Assembly (NCBI GenBank): GCA_015680685.1
Contig: MNCI01022636.1
Span: 9,923-73,922 of the forward strand
From: Gnetum montanum
Taxonomy: Eukaryota > Streptophyta > Gnetopsida > Gnetales > Gnetaceae
Reading direction: 5' to 3'
Length of the DNA: 64,000 nt
The translations under genes and the position numbers were made by a program. This document shows positions 49,021 through 60,130 of the stretch, in pieces; position 1 is the stretch's first letter; every line of letters starts with the position of its first letter. The notes under the pieces were generated by a model, which made no database searches, was not told where the DNA came from, and was given only the letters and a program-made list of their open reading frames with translations.

Positions 49021-49513
49021 TGAACCTTTTTATTTTTGTATGTCAAAACATTAAGTTAAATGGAAAACATGTTCATTTGTATGTGTGTGTATTGTTGTGC
49101 TTGAAGGACAAGAACTTGGATTAAGCAAGGTTATGGACAAGGAATGAAAAAAAGAAAGTGAAGAAAGACATCTTTAGGAAGTAGTAGATGTGTTGATAAA
49201 ATTGAAATGAAATTTGACAAAGGCATCTTTAGAAACAATAAGAGGTCTTTTTCAGATAAAGGCATCTTTCACAAGGCAAAGACAGCTTTACAGAATATAG
49301 ACCAAGTTTAGAAAGGCATCTTCCAAAAGATAAAGATGTCTTCAAGGATGGAGACTTTAGAAAGACATCTTTTGGAAAACAAAGACATCTTCTTGGTATT
49401 GAAGGAAAATTCAAAGAGACATCTAAAACATGAGAGAGATATCTCCCATGACTATTATTGATCATTAGTTATCCATTGCATGAGTTTCAAGGTGGATTTA
49501 GAAAGAAGGTAGT
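49021..49513 (+). repeat. Left LTR of family H, interrupted
   Basis: It aligns with 55845-56320. It starts TGAACCTTTTT, and the shared block gtatgtcaaaacattaag follows. At least eight AAAGACATCTT-type words lie at 49160-49440. Similarity breaks at about 49513, where the younger family E element starts, so the rest of this LTR is displaced or deleted. Confidence 0.75.
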
Positions 49514-50463
49514 TGATGAGATGCGATATCGCAACGCGATATCACGACCGTCACGATATCATGTCATCCCCTACGATATTGCAATCTGCCGCCAAATCTA
49601 TAAATAAGAGGCGGTACTCCCCTCATTTCTTATCCTAGGCTTAAAGCAGGAAAACTCTGGTAGTTTGATCACTCCAGAGAGAGAATATTTTTCATCTACC
49701 CACAGTAGGAGTCCCCAAGTGAACGGATCGTTATTCGAGTAGCTTTGTACCTAAACGCAAGTTGTGTACGGTAATAAAGACAAGCTTTGTGGATAAACCT
49801 TGTAGTGCATGGAATAGGTTTATTACTTGTTATTTCCTACCTATTATTTATTAGTTATTGTTAGTGTGGCATGAGTACGACTTGATTACGAGCATTGATG
49901 AATGTGTACGGCTAATCAAGGAATCGGCTACTCATCGCGATTAGTCTCTCTCACCCTTAACTCCTAGAATGCGGGATGAGCACGACTTCATTACGAGCAT
50001 CTACAGGTGTGTACGGCTAGTCAAGGAATAGACTGCTCATCATGTTTAGGCTAGTTAAGTACCTCAGTATGACCACTTCGAGCACGTGTGTTACGTGTGG
50101 TGATCCTAGTAACGATTAGCATTTGGTAGCCACAGTTGCATAGTTCAGGGTGTGTACAGTAACTGGGAACGGATACTGATGCTAGTTAATTTAGACTTAG
50201 GTCCTTAGTTAGAGTTAGTTAGCTTTCTCAACCCTTCACCTCATAGCATAGGAGAAAAACCATAAAAGACCAAAAAAATCGTATACCTCGGACTTACTTA
50301 ACCATACACCGTGACAACAACAAGTAAGTCTGGGAAGATAACGAATGATTAACCCCAAGTGTTCCATGGGGTGTTTAGGCATTTAGTCTGCAAAGTTCGA
50401 CCAGATCATGCATGCTACACTTGTTTCGTATGGTTGAGTGTAGGGGTACCTCGCCACTCATCA
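49514..50463 (+). repeat. LTR of the younger family E element (5' LTR)
   Basis: It runs from TGATGAGATGCG to ...CACTCATCA, 950 bp, with an old relative at 277-1133. Near its start are three GATATC words (49525-49530, 49538-49543, 49555-49560) and a GATATT (49575-49580), the first inside the palindrome gcgatatcgc. A TATA box, ctataaata, is at 49598-49606. A diverged tandem duplication with period 105 bp starts at 49871 and 49976 (atgag-[tc]-acgactt). Confidence 0.86.
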
Positions 50464-50483
50464 TTGGCACCGTTTTCGGGGAC
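50464..50483 (+). other. Primer-binding site of the family E element
   Basis: The sequence ttggcaccgttttcggggac follows the LTR end directly. It resembles the common plant Gypsy site TTGGCGCCGTTGCCGGGGAC, with three changes. Confidence 0.85.
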
Positions 50484-50699
50484 TAAGTTTTTGTGCGTCG
50501 AATAGAACATAAGGGATATCACTCACATCGTTGTGAGCCTTGATGAACCTTTGGGTTAATCAAGATAAAAATCTATATAATGGTAAAATTAGCACACCAA
50601 TAATAATGCCTTCTTCTCATAAAAGCAACTCACCACCTAATGATCATACATGAGATAGCCAGTAACATCAAAAACAAAACCAAAATCAGCCAAGTCCTA

Positions 50700-52480
50700 A
50701 ACAATGCAAGATAGTTTATACTCATCCCGATGAGTATATTCTAGACTTCACTTTATCGTCCATCAAGACAAGCAATTGTGATGGAGAGATTTGCAAGGTA
50801 ACATCATGTTACCTCCAGATCTAGCAATCTCTCGCATGCTTTTCCGTGCCTTGGCTCAAATTGGCATGCAAGAACTTTACTCTGAATATGTTGTGGAAGA
50901 TTTTGACATGAGGGATTATTATCCCACAGATGTCCAACATATGAGAGACTTAAGGTAGGAGAGTTAACATGCGCTATTGAAGGGCAAGGTCCCGCACGTC
51001 CTTAGCGAAATAGGAGATGAGAAACCCCTTATCACGGGTTCTTTAGCAAACGATGTTTCCCCTCCTAACGATGGTGAGGAGGTTGGATATCAAAATCTAT
51101 GATCAATGATACATATCCCTAGTTCTGATGCCCATGAACACCAACTGTTCATAGAGGGAACAACCACTCACGCTAAGGACGGGCACTTGGATCATCACCA
51201 CGATCAGGGTCATAGTAGCCAAAGTGAAGCCAAGAAACATCATCATGGCGATGGTTCCCCTTCTTCTTCCCGTTCTTCACATCACTCATCCTCTCCTTCC
51301 ACATCTAGGTGCAGCCACCATGAACATAAAGATGAGGATAAAGGTAAAAAGGATGAAAGACCTTGATGGGAAAGTCGATAGAGAGGACAAGGGCAAGGAC
51401 GTAGGGAGAGTAGGGAACAACACATAGATCATAGGAATCATGAAAGAGATGATCATGACGAGCCCCTTCCCGCAACCCGAAGTATGCTTGACATAACATA
51501 GGCAGTTAGGATTCCCACAAGGCATTTAAAGGATAGTCGGATCAAACGATTAGATATGAACAATATTCCACGATTTGAAGGGGGATACAATGCTGATCCA
51601 CAAAATCATCTGCAGGCATTCCACGATACTTGTGCCTTGCAGAATATAGACAGTGAGTAGCAGAAACTTAAGTTGTTCCCAAGGACACTCACCAAAGAAG
51701 CAGAGAGCTGGTACCGGTCTTTAGAACCGGAAACCATCAAGAGGTGAAGTACTATGCTAGAACTGTTCAATGAAAAGTATCAAACGTACTCCAGAGTGTC
51801 CAATTTGTGTAAGCAAATCCAAGGCTAGAAGCAAGGTCATTAAGAACCCTTGGATGCTGCCATGGCCCGTTATTACAAATTGTTAAATCATTGCCCAGGC
51901 CATGGGTATGGTCAACGGGAACAACTTCGCAACATCGTGGATGGGCTAAGGCATGAAACTAGAAGAACCCTTGGAACTTATGCCCAAGGGATACTCTCAC
52001 AACTTAGAGCCCATGAAGTGTAAAGTTTTTTGGAGCAAGTAGCAAACGAAGAAGGTGAGCTACACAAAAGGGAAAGTGTGGAAGTGTACAACTGTGATCC
52101 TTCCCTTCGAAAGAAGGGAGTGAAATTTTGTGATGAAGAAGACGAGTCACCAATCGAAAAGGTGGTGAACTGGAAAACCTTGCCGATCCAAAAATTAACA
52201 ATAGAAATAGTGGCTAAGGTAGATGATGTATGGAGTTCCTTAGACTCTAAAATAGAAACCATATTAAAAATTGTAGAAGATTCTAAGGTAGAACAAAGTA
52301 GTGAAAAGGGTAAGAAAAAGTGGAGAGATTTAAGCCCTGCACATAACAAGGGTAAGGGAAAATCACTAACTCTGATGTGGCTGTAGATTCTGACACAGAT
52401 GATGATAGTGGATGTGAGATCTACCACTATGGCCATCCTAAGGGATGTTGCCCCATTATCTCACATCTACAGGAGTCCGG
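50700..52480 (+). pseudogene. Gag of the younger family E element
   Basis: The frame is open with scattered TAG/TGA stops. It has an N-terminal part with SRMLFRALAQIGMQELYSEY (about 50833-50890), then a Ser/His-rich low-complexity linker (51130-51350). The gag core follows: NIPRFEGGYNADPQNHLQAF, AESWYRSLEPETIK and LFNEKYQTYSRVSNLCKQIQ (51560-51825). The C-terminal part is charged (52030-52370). A frameshift at about 52370 leads to a segment with IYHYGHPKGCCP, possibly a decayed zinc knuckle. Confidence 0.83.
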
Positions 52481-52736
52481 GCTGTATGCACTAAATCCAA
52501 GACTTAATCAATGGAAAACACCTTGAAGGTTACCTTATCCATAGGGTAACCCAAGATAGTTCCACCAACCACTAACATATTATCCAAGTGGAACTCCACC
52601 ATAGTCCATCGAATAGCATCAACAATGGCAATACCCAGAATTATGGGGGATTCCATCGCCAAAACAATAGTATCCTTACCAGCAGCCTGACCCTTATGGA
52701 TATTATATGTAGCAGCCGATTTCTCCAAGTGACTTT

Positions 52737-53672
52737 ATGGGTCATGCAACTTCCAACCGTCACTACCAAGTTCAAGAGTACTTTAGAAGGACTCCTTCTC
52801 CTCCTGGAAACACTCCATTCCCACACCATCCTCCTAATCTACCTGCACCTCTTCCACCACAAGTAGTTCTCGTAACACCTCATGCTCAAACAATGCAAGG
52901 GGGACTTCCTCCTCAACCGCAACAACGTCATGTCACGAGAGCTATAAATATCCAACCTACTACTGATTCTAAAAACTGTAAAAAGAGAAGACCTTACTTC
53001 AGAACCAAAAGCCCAGATAAACTCTCGCAACAACAAGTAGTTGGGCCCATGTACAATCCTCCACCATCTAACACTTCGGAGAACCCTTCTGTCCAAAAGT
53101 AGAGCCTAACACATACGGTTATGTTAATGCATACCATAACTAACTGGATCAAGGTAGGCCACCTTTCCAAGAAACTAACTAATCCTAGGAGTCCCTTAAC
53201 CTATATACAAATCATAGGAAATGAACCACATAGGGCTCTTCTTTACCCAAGTTCCAGAGTCAACTTAATTTCACGAGAGATGTATCACGCCTGGAACCTG
53301 CCCCAACTTAAGAAGAGCAACATTCAATTAGAGCTAGTAGCCCATTCCATCACCATTTCCTTGGGATTGGTGGAGGACATCATTACCATTGTGTGTGGTT
53401 GGTCTTACCCAGCTGATTTCCTGGTGATCGAAGTTAACAACAACGAAGGGGACTTCCCGAATATAATGGGAAGGGCATGGCTTAGTACAGTAGACGCATG
53501 CCTTAGGATCCACGATCTTTCCTTGGAAATCTCTAAGATAAACATATGTGGAAAGATCGAGGAGAGGAAAGTTCCATGCATCACATATAGTGATTCATCA
53601 GGTGATGACATGGAGGAAATGTCTCCATGTAATAGGTGTGCCCTTAAAAATATGAAACAAAGATGCCTGTAG
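52737..53672 (+). pseudogene. Protease region of the younger family E element
   Basis: A proline-rich linker (52737-53102) precedes an Athila-type protease domain, in the same frame apart from one TAG. The domain reads SSRVNLISREMYHAW, NIQLELVAHSITISLGLVED and ADFLVIEVNNNEGDFPNIMG (53260-53470), ending G-R-A-W-L. Where the active site D-[ST]-G-A is expected, the sequence is YPSS, so the catalytic Asp is absent. The frame ends at TAG 53670-53672 and decays further on. Confidence 0.8.
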
Positions 53673-54039
53673 GTAGCAACCACACAACAAGTAGTAGACA
53701 CCCTATGGTTGACAGCTACTCAAAGGAGCAACAAAATATGCATGGAACAAACTGAGAAAACCCATGCCAACAATGAAGGCATAGACACACTGAAACATGA
53801 GCATCACCAACTTCCACCCCTCAACCTAAGAACATCAGTTGGGAGAAGTTGGGCACTTCTCCGAAATTCAAATAGATGCTCATTATTTCGAATCTCTACC
53901 TTACAACTCAGCAATGTGTAGCCTTCATACATGACCTAGTTTTGTAGTACACATACTCAACATAGGTTTGAAACTACAAGGACCACTACCATTGTTTCTA
54001 AGTATTCTCTTAATTTCCCACTACATAGGAAAGAACCTC

Positions 54040-55340
54040 TATTGGATTATTTTAAGTTTATAAATTGGACATCTTTTATTTTTATGAATTTTCTTGTTCT
54101 TGAAGTGTTAATTCATGAATTATAATATAATATTGTCATATCTAATGCTATTTTTAAACCATTCACATCCACTATTGGTGGGATTATTGTTGAAGTCTCT
54201 CCTAAATTGTAAATTCACTTCTAGATATTTCTAGTTTAGAAGTCTTTAGGATTACCATAGAGTTTATCCATGACATTTACACCAATGGTATAATGCCAAT
54301 AGCTGATGATGAATTTTGTGATGTTTTGTTTGAGAGAGATATGACATTTGATAGAGGTCATATTCACTTATTATTTTGTATAACATAATGGTGAAAGGAG
54401 GTAGTTACAGTTATTTGCTATCACCCCAAGGTCTTTTACTATATTTCTTACTTACAAGATTACCGTTGGATCTGGGAGATACTTTGTTGAGATATTTTGA
54501 GTCTCTATGCCAATGAGATAATCCTTGGACACCCCTACCTCATCAACGTATTGATCTTCTATAAAGGTGTACCTATCCTAGAGTAGAGTTGCCTTTGCTT
54601 AAAGACAAGAAAAGTCTTAGTGAGTATGCTGAGAAGAGGAGTTCTTCTCATATAGTAGAAGTAGAACCCAACACTAGACCTCTGAAGCAAAATAAGAAAG
54701 CCTATCCATAATTAAAAATATTGAAAACCTCCAAAGCTAAAATCAATTATTCTCTATTGAAATTATTTTGATCCTTTGTCCAAGCCATTGGAAAGGTTGG
54801 GAGGAACCTTTATTACTTGAGTAAGAGTTTGGCTAAAGGTGGGATTCCTCCCCCCTTCACTGGACAAGTATTTGAAAAGGTCACCACTCCTCCTATCTCT
54901 GATAGTGAGGAGGAGGATCTTATTTATTCATGTCATTCTTTGTTAGTAGACCCCTAATGCACTTATGACTCAGGGATGAAGTTAGATTCTAAGCCATAAA
55001 TATTACCAACTAGTGTTCAAGGGGAGCACCATGCTTCTATGTAGTAGCCAGAACATCATTTTCCAATCCCTCCTACTTCCATTGCTTCATCTCATGCTAA
55101 TGCTCATAGCTTTTTTGAGTAATGAGCTATGGAGAGAATCTTTGGAATCATGTCCTAATGGGTTCCATTTTAGCAGTCACTAGCTCACCAACTTTCTCTC
55201 AATTTCAATTGAAGCTTCGTACTAGATAGGCTTTACTATAATTGGTTAAGTCCTCTTATGAGGACACTTAGAACTCTAGCCATTTGAGCACCAACAATGA
55301 TAATGATGATGAGGAGACTTGTCATTCATCTTAAGAAATT
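54040..55340 (+). pseudogene. Unassigned ORF relic between pol and 3' LTR of family H (env-like position)
   Basis: A plus-strand frame is open from about 54390 to 55330 with several stops. It includes YSYLLSPQGLLLYFLLTRLP, DKKSLSEYAEKRSSSHIVE and AIGKVGRNLYYLSKSLAKG, then an acidic stretch, SDSEEEDLIY. A preceding segment (54040-54390) in another frame resembles the N-terminal part of plant transposon-associated proteins. Its place just before the polypurine tracts of family H is where Sireviruses carry an env-like ORF. The assignment is by position; I recognise no definite domain. Confidence 0.5.
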
Positions 55341-55416
55341 GTGAATTCTAAGTCTAAGGATGATACCGAGGTAATTGATTGAGGCCTTGGCAGGTTGTTT
55401 GTTCTCTCCTTTTGGT

Positions 55417-55844
55417 GATCAAAAAGGATGCGACATTTTTTGGCCTTCACATATGTAACTTTTGGACTTTGCACATATGTGATTAATCTGTGGTTAGTTG
55501 TACTCCCAAATTCTTTTGAATAGCTTGATGTAAAATAGTTTGTGGATAGTTATGGATGGATGGTATGTTTTCCAATTATCTCTATCTAATCTATTACTTT
55601 TCCTTATGCTTTTTACCTATTCCTCCATGCTTATCCTTATCCCTGGCTACCATAGGAATTTCTATGTCTTTATGCTTTTTATAGAATAACTTTTATGATG
55701 ATTTTTTTATTTATATCTATTGGTTTGACCTTTTTGGTTATGTCAAAAAAGGAGGAGAAGTATTGTGCATTATTATTGGGTAGTCATTGGGACAAGGCTA
55801 ACCCATTTTTGTAAGTTTTGGATATTACCTAAAAGAGGGAGATT
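55417..55844 (+). other. Several polypurine-like tracts before the 3' LTR (family H)
   Basis: Three purine-rich runs occur: gatcaaaaaggatgcg (55417-55432), caaaaaaggaggagaag (55744-55760) and aaaagagggagatta (55831-55845). Several polypurine tracts in a row, each in a tgat/tgtcaaaa context, are typical of Sirevirus-type Copia elements. The last one abuts the LTR start. Confidence 0.6.
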
Positions 55845-56890
55845 ATGGAAATTTTGGTTTTGGTATGTCAAAACATTAAGATAAATGGAAAACAAGTTTG
55901 CTTGTGTGTCTATGTAGTTGTTGTGCTTGCAAGATAAAAAGTTGGATTAAGCAAGGCTATGGAAAAGGAACAAAGAATTCATCATGTAAAGTAAGTGAAG
56001 AAAGACATCTTTGGGAAGTAGCAGAAGTCTAGGAAAAATTAGAGTGAAATCAGACAATGACATCTCTAGAAATAGCAACATGTCTTTCTCAGACAAAGAC
56101 ATCTTTTACAAGGCAAAGACATATTTACAAAATGTAGACCAAGTTCCCAGGATAGAGAATTTATAAATATATGTTTCAAAAAACAAAGACATCTTCCCAA
56201 TATTGAAGGTAAATTCTAAGAGATGTCTTAGGCACAAGAAATAAGTCTCCCATGATCATTATTGAAAATGAGTTACCTATTTCATGAGTTTCAAGATGGA
56301 TTTTGAAACACGACAACTAGAAGAAGACTTGATGTGCATTCGAAAATGTGTAAGCCCTATTGTATTCATTGTATAATCATTTTTAATCATTGAATTCTCT
56401 CTTACTCCTCATTGTTATATCATTTTGGCATTGTAAAGTGTGATGTACCTAATTGTACAAGGATCAACAAACTAAGTTGCAATTCTCCCTTGTAATTCTT
56501 ATTCCTCTTGGCCTATGGGGTTGATGTTCTTGAGCTTGTCAGGATCCTACAAGATTCAATTGTTGGTGTTGTAGTACAACACTTTAGTGCAAAGATTAAG
56601 ATTGTAAAGGTTGTGGAAGCCTTGAAACTAGATTTCCAAGCCTAATAGGACATTATAGGGTTAAGTGATTGGTGTGGCAGTATAACACTCTGAAGTAGGG
56701 CTTGAAGACTATACAGGGTGTGGATACTTCAACCACATTTTGAGAGCAACAATGTTTGGAGGTGTACTTGTGATCTACCCTCTGAGTGTCCAGTACCCAA
56801 GCTAGAAAACCATATAAATTCATGTGTGTCCATTGTATTTTTTAAGGTTTTATTTTGGAAAATTATTCATCTCCTCCTCCGAGAGCAAAG
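55845..56890 (+). repeat. Right LTR of family H (3' LTR)
   Basis: It starts TGGAAATTTTGGTTTTGG, a start typical of Sirevirus/Maximus Copia LTRs, after a polypurine tract. It aligns with 49021-49513 at its 5' part and with the inverted fragment 48735-49015 at its 3' part. AAAGACATCTT-type words lie at 56005-56225. The 3' end is approximate. Confidence 0.75.
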
Positions 56891-57366
56891 AATTAGATAA
56901 AATTATTCATATATTGCATGTAGGTGTTCCAAGTACAATATAAGGTGTTAAAAATCTATCAACAATCATGGTAAAATTAACTAGCAATAAGACATGGACC
57001 CAAGGCCTAATTAAATGAGAATTTATTTTATTGCAAGGACTTTTGGCATTTTTCATTTACATCAAAATTGAGACTTTTAAAAAATGTAGATGTTCAAGAA
57101 TCCATGATGACCATCATCATTTTTTGTAGCACAGATCATAGTAGTAGAGAAAATTAGTGATGAGCTTCAATGGTAGATTATAAGGAATCCTTAGAGGTAT
57201 ATTTGACTATAGAACACATCCTACTAGTTGCATTGGGTTCTAAGTAGTTTTCCTTGAGTTCATGACTTTAGTACTATAAACTTTTCATCAGCTTAATACA
57301 AGTTTGTAGTTTTATTATTTCTCACATTTAACTTTGCATTTTACTACATTGGAGTGATACGCTCAT
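56891..57366. other. Unassigned A+T-rich sequence
   Basis: Only short open frames and no domain or shared repeat were seen. It is probably the flank between the family H LTR and the candidate LTR at 57367. Confidence 0.4.
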
Positions 57367-58096
57367 TGTCATGTCCCCATTTGCAAATGATGTTGCTACT
57401 TAATGAAGATGATGTATTTTTATAAATAAGTGTTATTGTTATTATAACAAGACTTGAAAGGGTAGTTGTACTTAAGACTTGAAAGGGCATGTTGTAATAA
57501 TGAATGTATCTCTTAAGGTAACCTTTGTGGGTTTGACCTAAGGCATTTATTCTTGGGGTTAGAGGTCATGCCAGCATGGATGGGTAGAGGTAGTATAGGC
57601 AAGTTATGGGAGCCAGGTGCAGTAAGATAGAAACTGGACTAGCCATCTCTTCTAGCCAAGTTATACGCCTAACCATGGTCGCAGTGCTAGATTGCCTCTA
57701 AGGGATAGATGAAAAAGCAAGAGAACACCAAGGATCACTCTTAGAGCATGATTTAGATATACTATTCCATATCAATAAGGAATTTTTTAATTTCTCTTTC
57801 TACATTTTTTTTGTTATTTCCTTCATACATAATGTCAAATATCAAATAAATTTTGTGTTTGGTATATTTTCTTCCTATGCATAATGTCTAATATATTGTA
57901 CATTTGACATTTTCCATGACATTTGGGATGGAATTTCACATTCATAATCATTATTTTGCATTTTAGTAATATCCTCATTTGATCAAAAAGATCACTTTAG
58001 AATCTCATAGATCACTCTCAAGACCTATGGATTTGTAGGTTGAACTATTTTGATGGGTTTCTTGGCCCTCTAGCACCAAATTTTTTTATCACTACA
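57367..58096 (+). repeat. Candidate LTR starting TGTCATGTCCCC
   Basis: It has TG...CA termini (TGTCATGTCCCC to actaCA) and is followed at 58101 by ttggcatcagaaggaggg, which resembles an iMet-type primer-binding site. A short repeat of agacttgaaagggc lies at 57451-57490. There is no second copy in the window, so this is inferred from termini and PBS only. The following interior is cut off by repeat F at about 58490. Confidence 0.5.
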
Positions 58097-58489
58097 ATTT
58101 TTGGCATCAGAAGGAGGGCTTCTACCTAACCTTATTGGTCTAAACCTGTTGCAATATTTTTCTATTTCTACCTTTTGTTCATGATCACATTTTTTCAATA
58201 GTTTATTCAAGAAAAATATTTCTGATTATACCTTTTGCAGTATGTATGCGATGACCTTTTTTGGCCAAAACATACTTTTTTCTATCATTGATCATAGTGT
58301 GTAGCAATAGAAAAATTCAATCACTTGAAACCAAAAATCTCAGCATAACTACCTTAAGTCCAAGTTTCCATTGCCTTTGAAATATGGGATTCGAGGTGTC
58401 TTAGATAGTCTGCTAGATAAACCATGGACTTACGAGATGCAAAACAAGGGTAGAAAAAATAAAAATGAAAATCTAAATGACCAAAAGCA
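58097..58489 (+). other. Short interior after the candidate LTR
   Basis: It holds the PBS-like ttggcatcagaagg (58101-58114) and nothing else recognisable before repeat family F begins. Confidence 0.4.
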
Positions 58490-60130
58490 TAAACAAATTA
58501 CACACAAACGTGTTGGTGACCATTTGGGACGAGACCACCAATGAGTGTCCTCAAACAGGATTTAGGTGCTTGCTGGTCTCTGGCAACACCAAGGCCTAGA
58601 TACCTCCAAATAGACTCAGTAGTTAATGTGAGTCTATGTGTGTGCTGTTGTGAAAAATGAAATGATTGGGTTGTGTGTAAATCTATCAATGACTTATCTT
58701 AAAGAGATTCAGCCAACTTTGCAAAGTACTATGAGTTGTTCAGAGTTCCTATTCTGTTCAATTTCCTAGTCTATGCAGTCCTTATAATACCTACTTGTAA
58801 CAAATAAATTTTTGGAAAAACATTTGAGCACAACTCTATGAATCTACTTCTAATTTTCCCCAGAGAAAGAGATAGTTCCACAAGAAAACTAGAAATAGAG
58901 TGAGATTCAATAGAAATAGAAAGAAGAGAAAAAGAAAGAAGATTTGTGTAAAAATCTCAAATGTTTAAACAAGGTAAAATGATATGAGTAAACACTTCAC
59001 AATAAAGCTATCCCAAATTCAATAACTATGAATTGTTTAAACTTTCAAGGCTTAAATAAGAAATTTCTTCAAGGCAATCCTACTATACTACCAAAAAAAA
59101 TTGGTGTGTAAACTATCATGTACCAGACTCTATTTTGGCTAGATAATGGATGTCAACAATTGCATTCAATAGAACCTTCAAAAGACTTAACAATTTATGA
59201 TTGAAATACCATGGAGATTCACCTTAAAGATAAAAGAAGCTATTCTGGTCCTATCAAAATACCAAATATTTTTTGAACCTTCTTGACTATTGAATTGTCC
59301 AATGGCTTGATTAAATGCAGAGGCTCTCTTACAACAATCTCAATAGTGGTTTTGATAAATTTCACAATAATAAAATTCACTACTAAAATGCTCTTAAGGC
59401 TTTGAAACACAAGCTCTTCTATGGAAAAATTTTAATAGAAATTTTCTATCATGCAACAAGAACAATAAGAGCAATTGAAAAATCCCAAAATTACTTGCCA
59501 AGCATGATACTATCTAAACCACTAGCTAAACAATTTAAACAAAACAAAAAAAAAAGCATAACTCATAAGACTATGACAAAGAGGCTGAAATGTCGTCTTT
59601 AACAAGTCATCTTACAAGAAATCTTTCAAAATGTCTTCTTTACAATTGCTCTTCTCCCCATCCACCAAGACCCAGAGCGAGACCCCCCTTCTGAGACCCC
59701 TTCCTTTCTATCCTTGAAGCCGTTTTATAGTAATCTCAAGGTAGTTACAATCATCATGCGAAGGTGAGGTAAGTTACAAACATTATGGGTGGTTATAACC
59801 ACCATAGAGATAAAACAGTTGTAGTTGATAAGTGTTCCATTCAATTCCCAAGTGGTCACCATGGAGATAAAAAAGTTGTAGTTGAAAAGTGTCCCATTTA
59901 GTTGCCAAGTGGCCCATTCAGTTGCCAAGTGGTCACCATGGAGATAAAAATTTGTAGTTGACAAGTGGCCTTTGTAGTGGTTATAACCACCATTTCAATT
60001 AAGAGGCTACAATCATCATGAAATTACAACATTTATAGAAAATTTAAAATGAAGCCAACTATCTAGTGGCTATATTCACCATAGGGTTAAATGTTTATAG
60101 GTGATGAATATCTTGTAGTTGCAACCATCA
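58490..60130 (-). repeat. Interspersed repeat family F, copy 2 (inverted)
   Basis: The reverse complement aligns with 11190-12680. It has the same order of U3-like palindromic units (59730-60010 here), a TATA-like tataaaacgg (minus strand, 59729-59723) and the downstream blocks. A T-to-G-rich variant of the transcribed part is present. Low-coordinate end is approximate. Confidence 0.7.

Larger units (their letters stand above)
49514..54010 (+). mobile_element. Younger Gypsy-type element, 3'-truncated (family E)
   Basis: A full LTR, primer-binding site, gag and protease are present with few stops. G+C is visibly higher than in the surroundings and CpG is frequent, so this insertion is much younger than its neighbours. 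There is no reverse transcriptase, integrase or 3' LTR; similarity to coding sequence ends at about 53920-54010, where older DNA resumes. It sits inside the left LTR of family H. Protease and gag features place it near the Athila/Tat branch. Confidence 0.82.

Noticed and set aside
51106-51366. Histidine/serine-rich ORF as a metal-binding protein
   Set aside because: It lies in frame within the gag of the family E element, between its N-terminal part and gag core, and is best explained as a low-complexity linker.
51978-52436. 152-codon minus-strand ORF
   Set aside because: It is the complement of the well-supported gag C-terminal region of family E. Its length follows from the low stop density of that younger coding sequence.
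57540-57720. tRNA- or small-RNA-like segment with more G+C than its surroundings
   Set aside because: No cloverleaf with T-loop GTTCRA and matching acceptor stem could be built by eye. It lies inside the candidate LTR.
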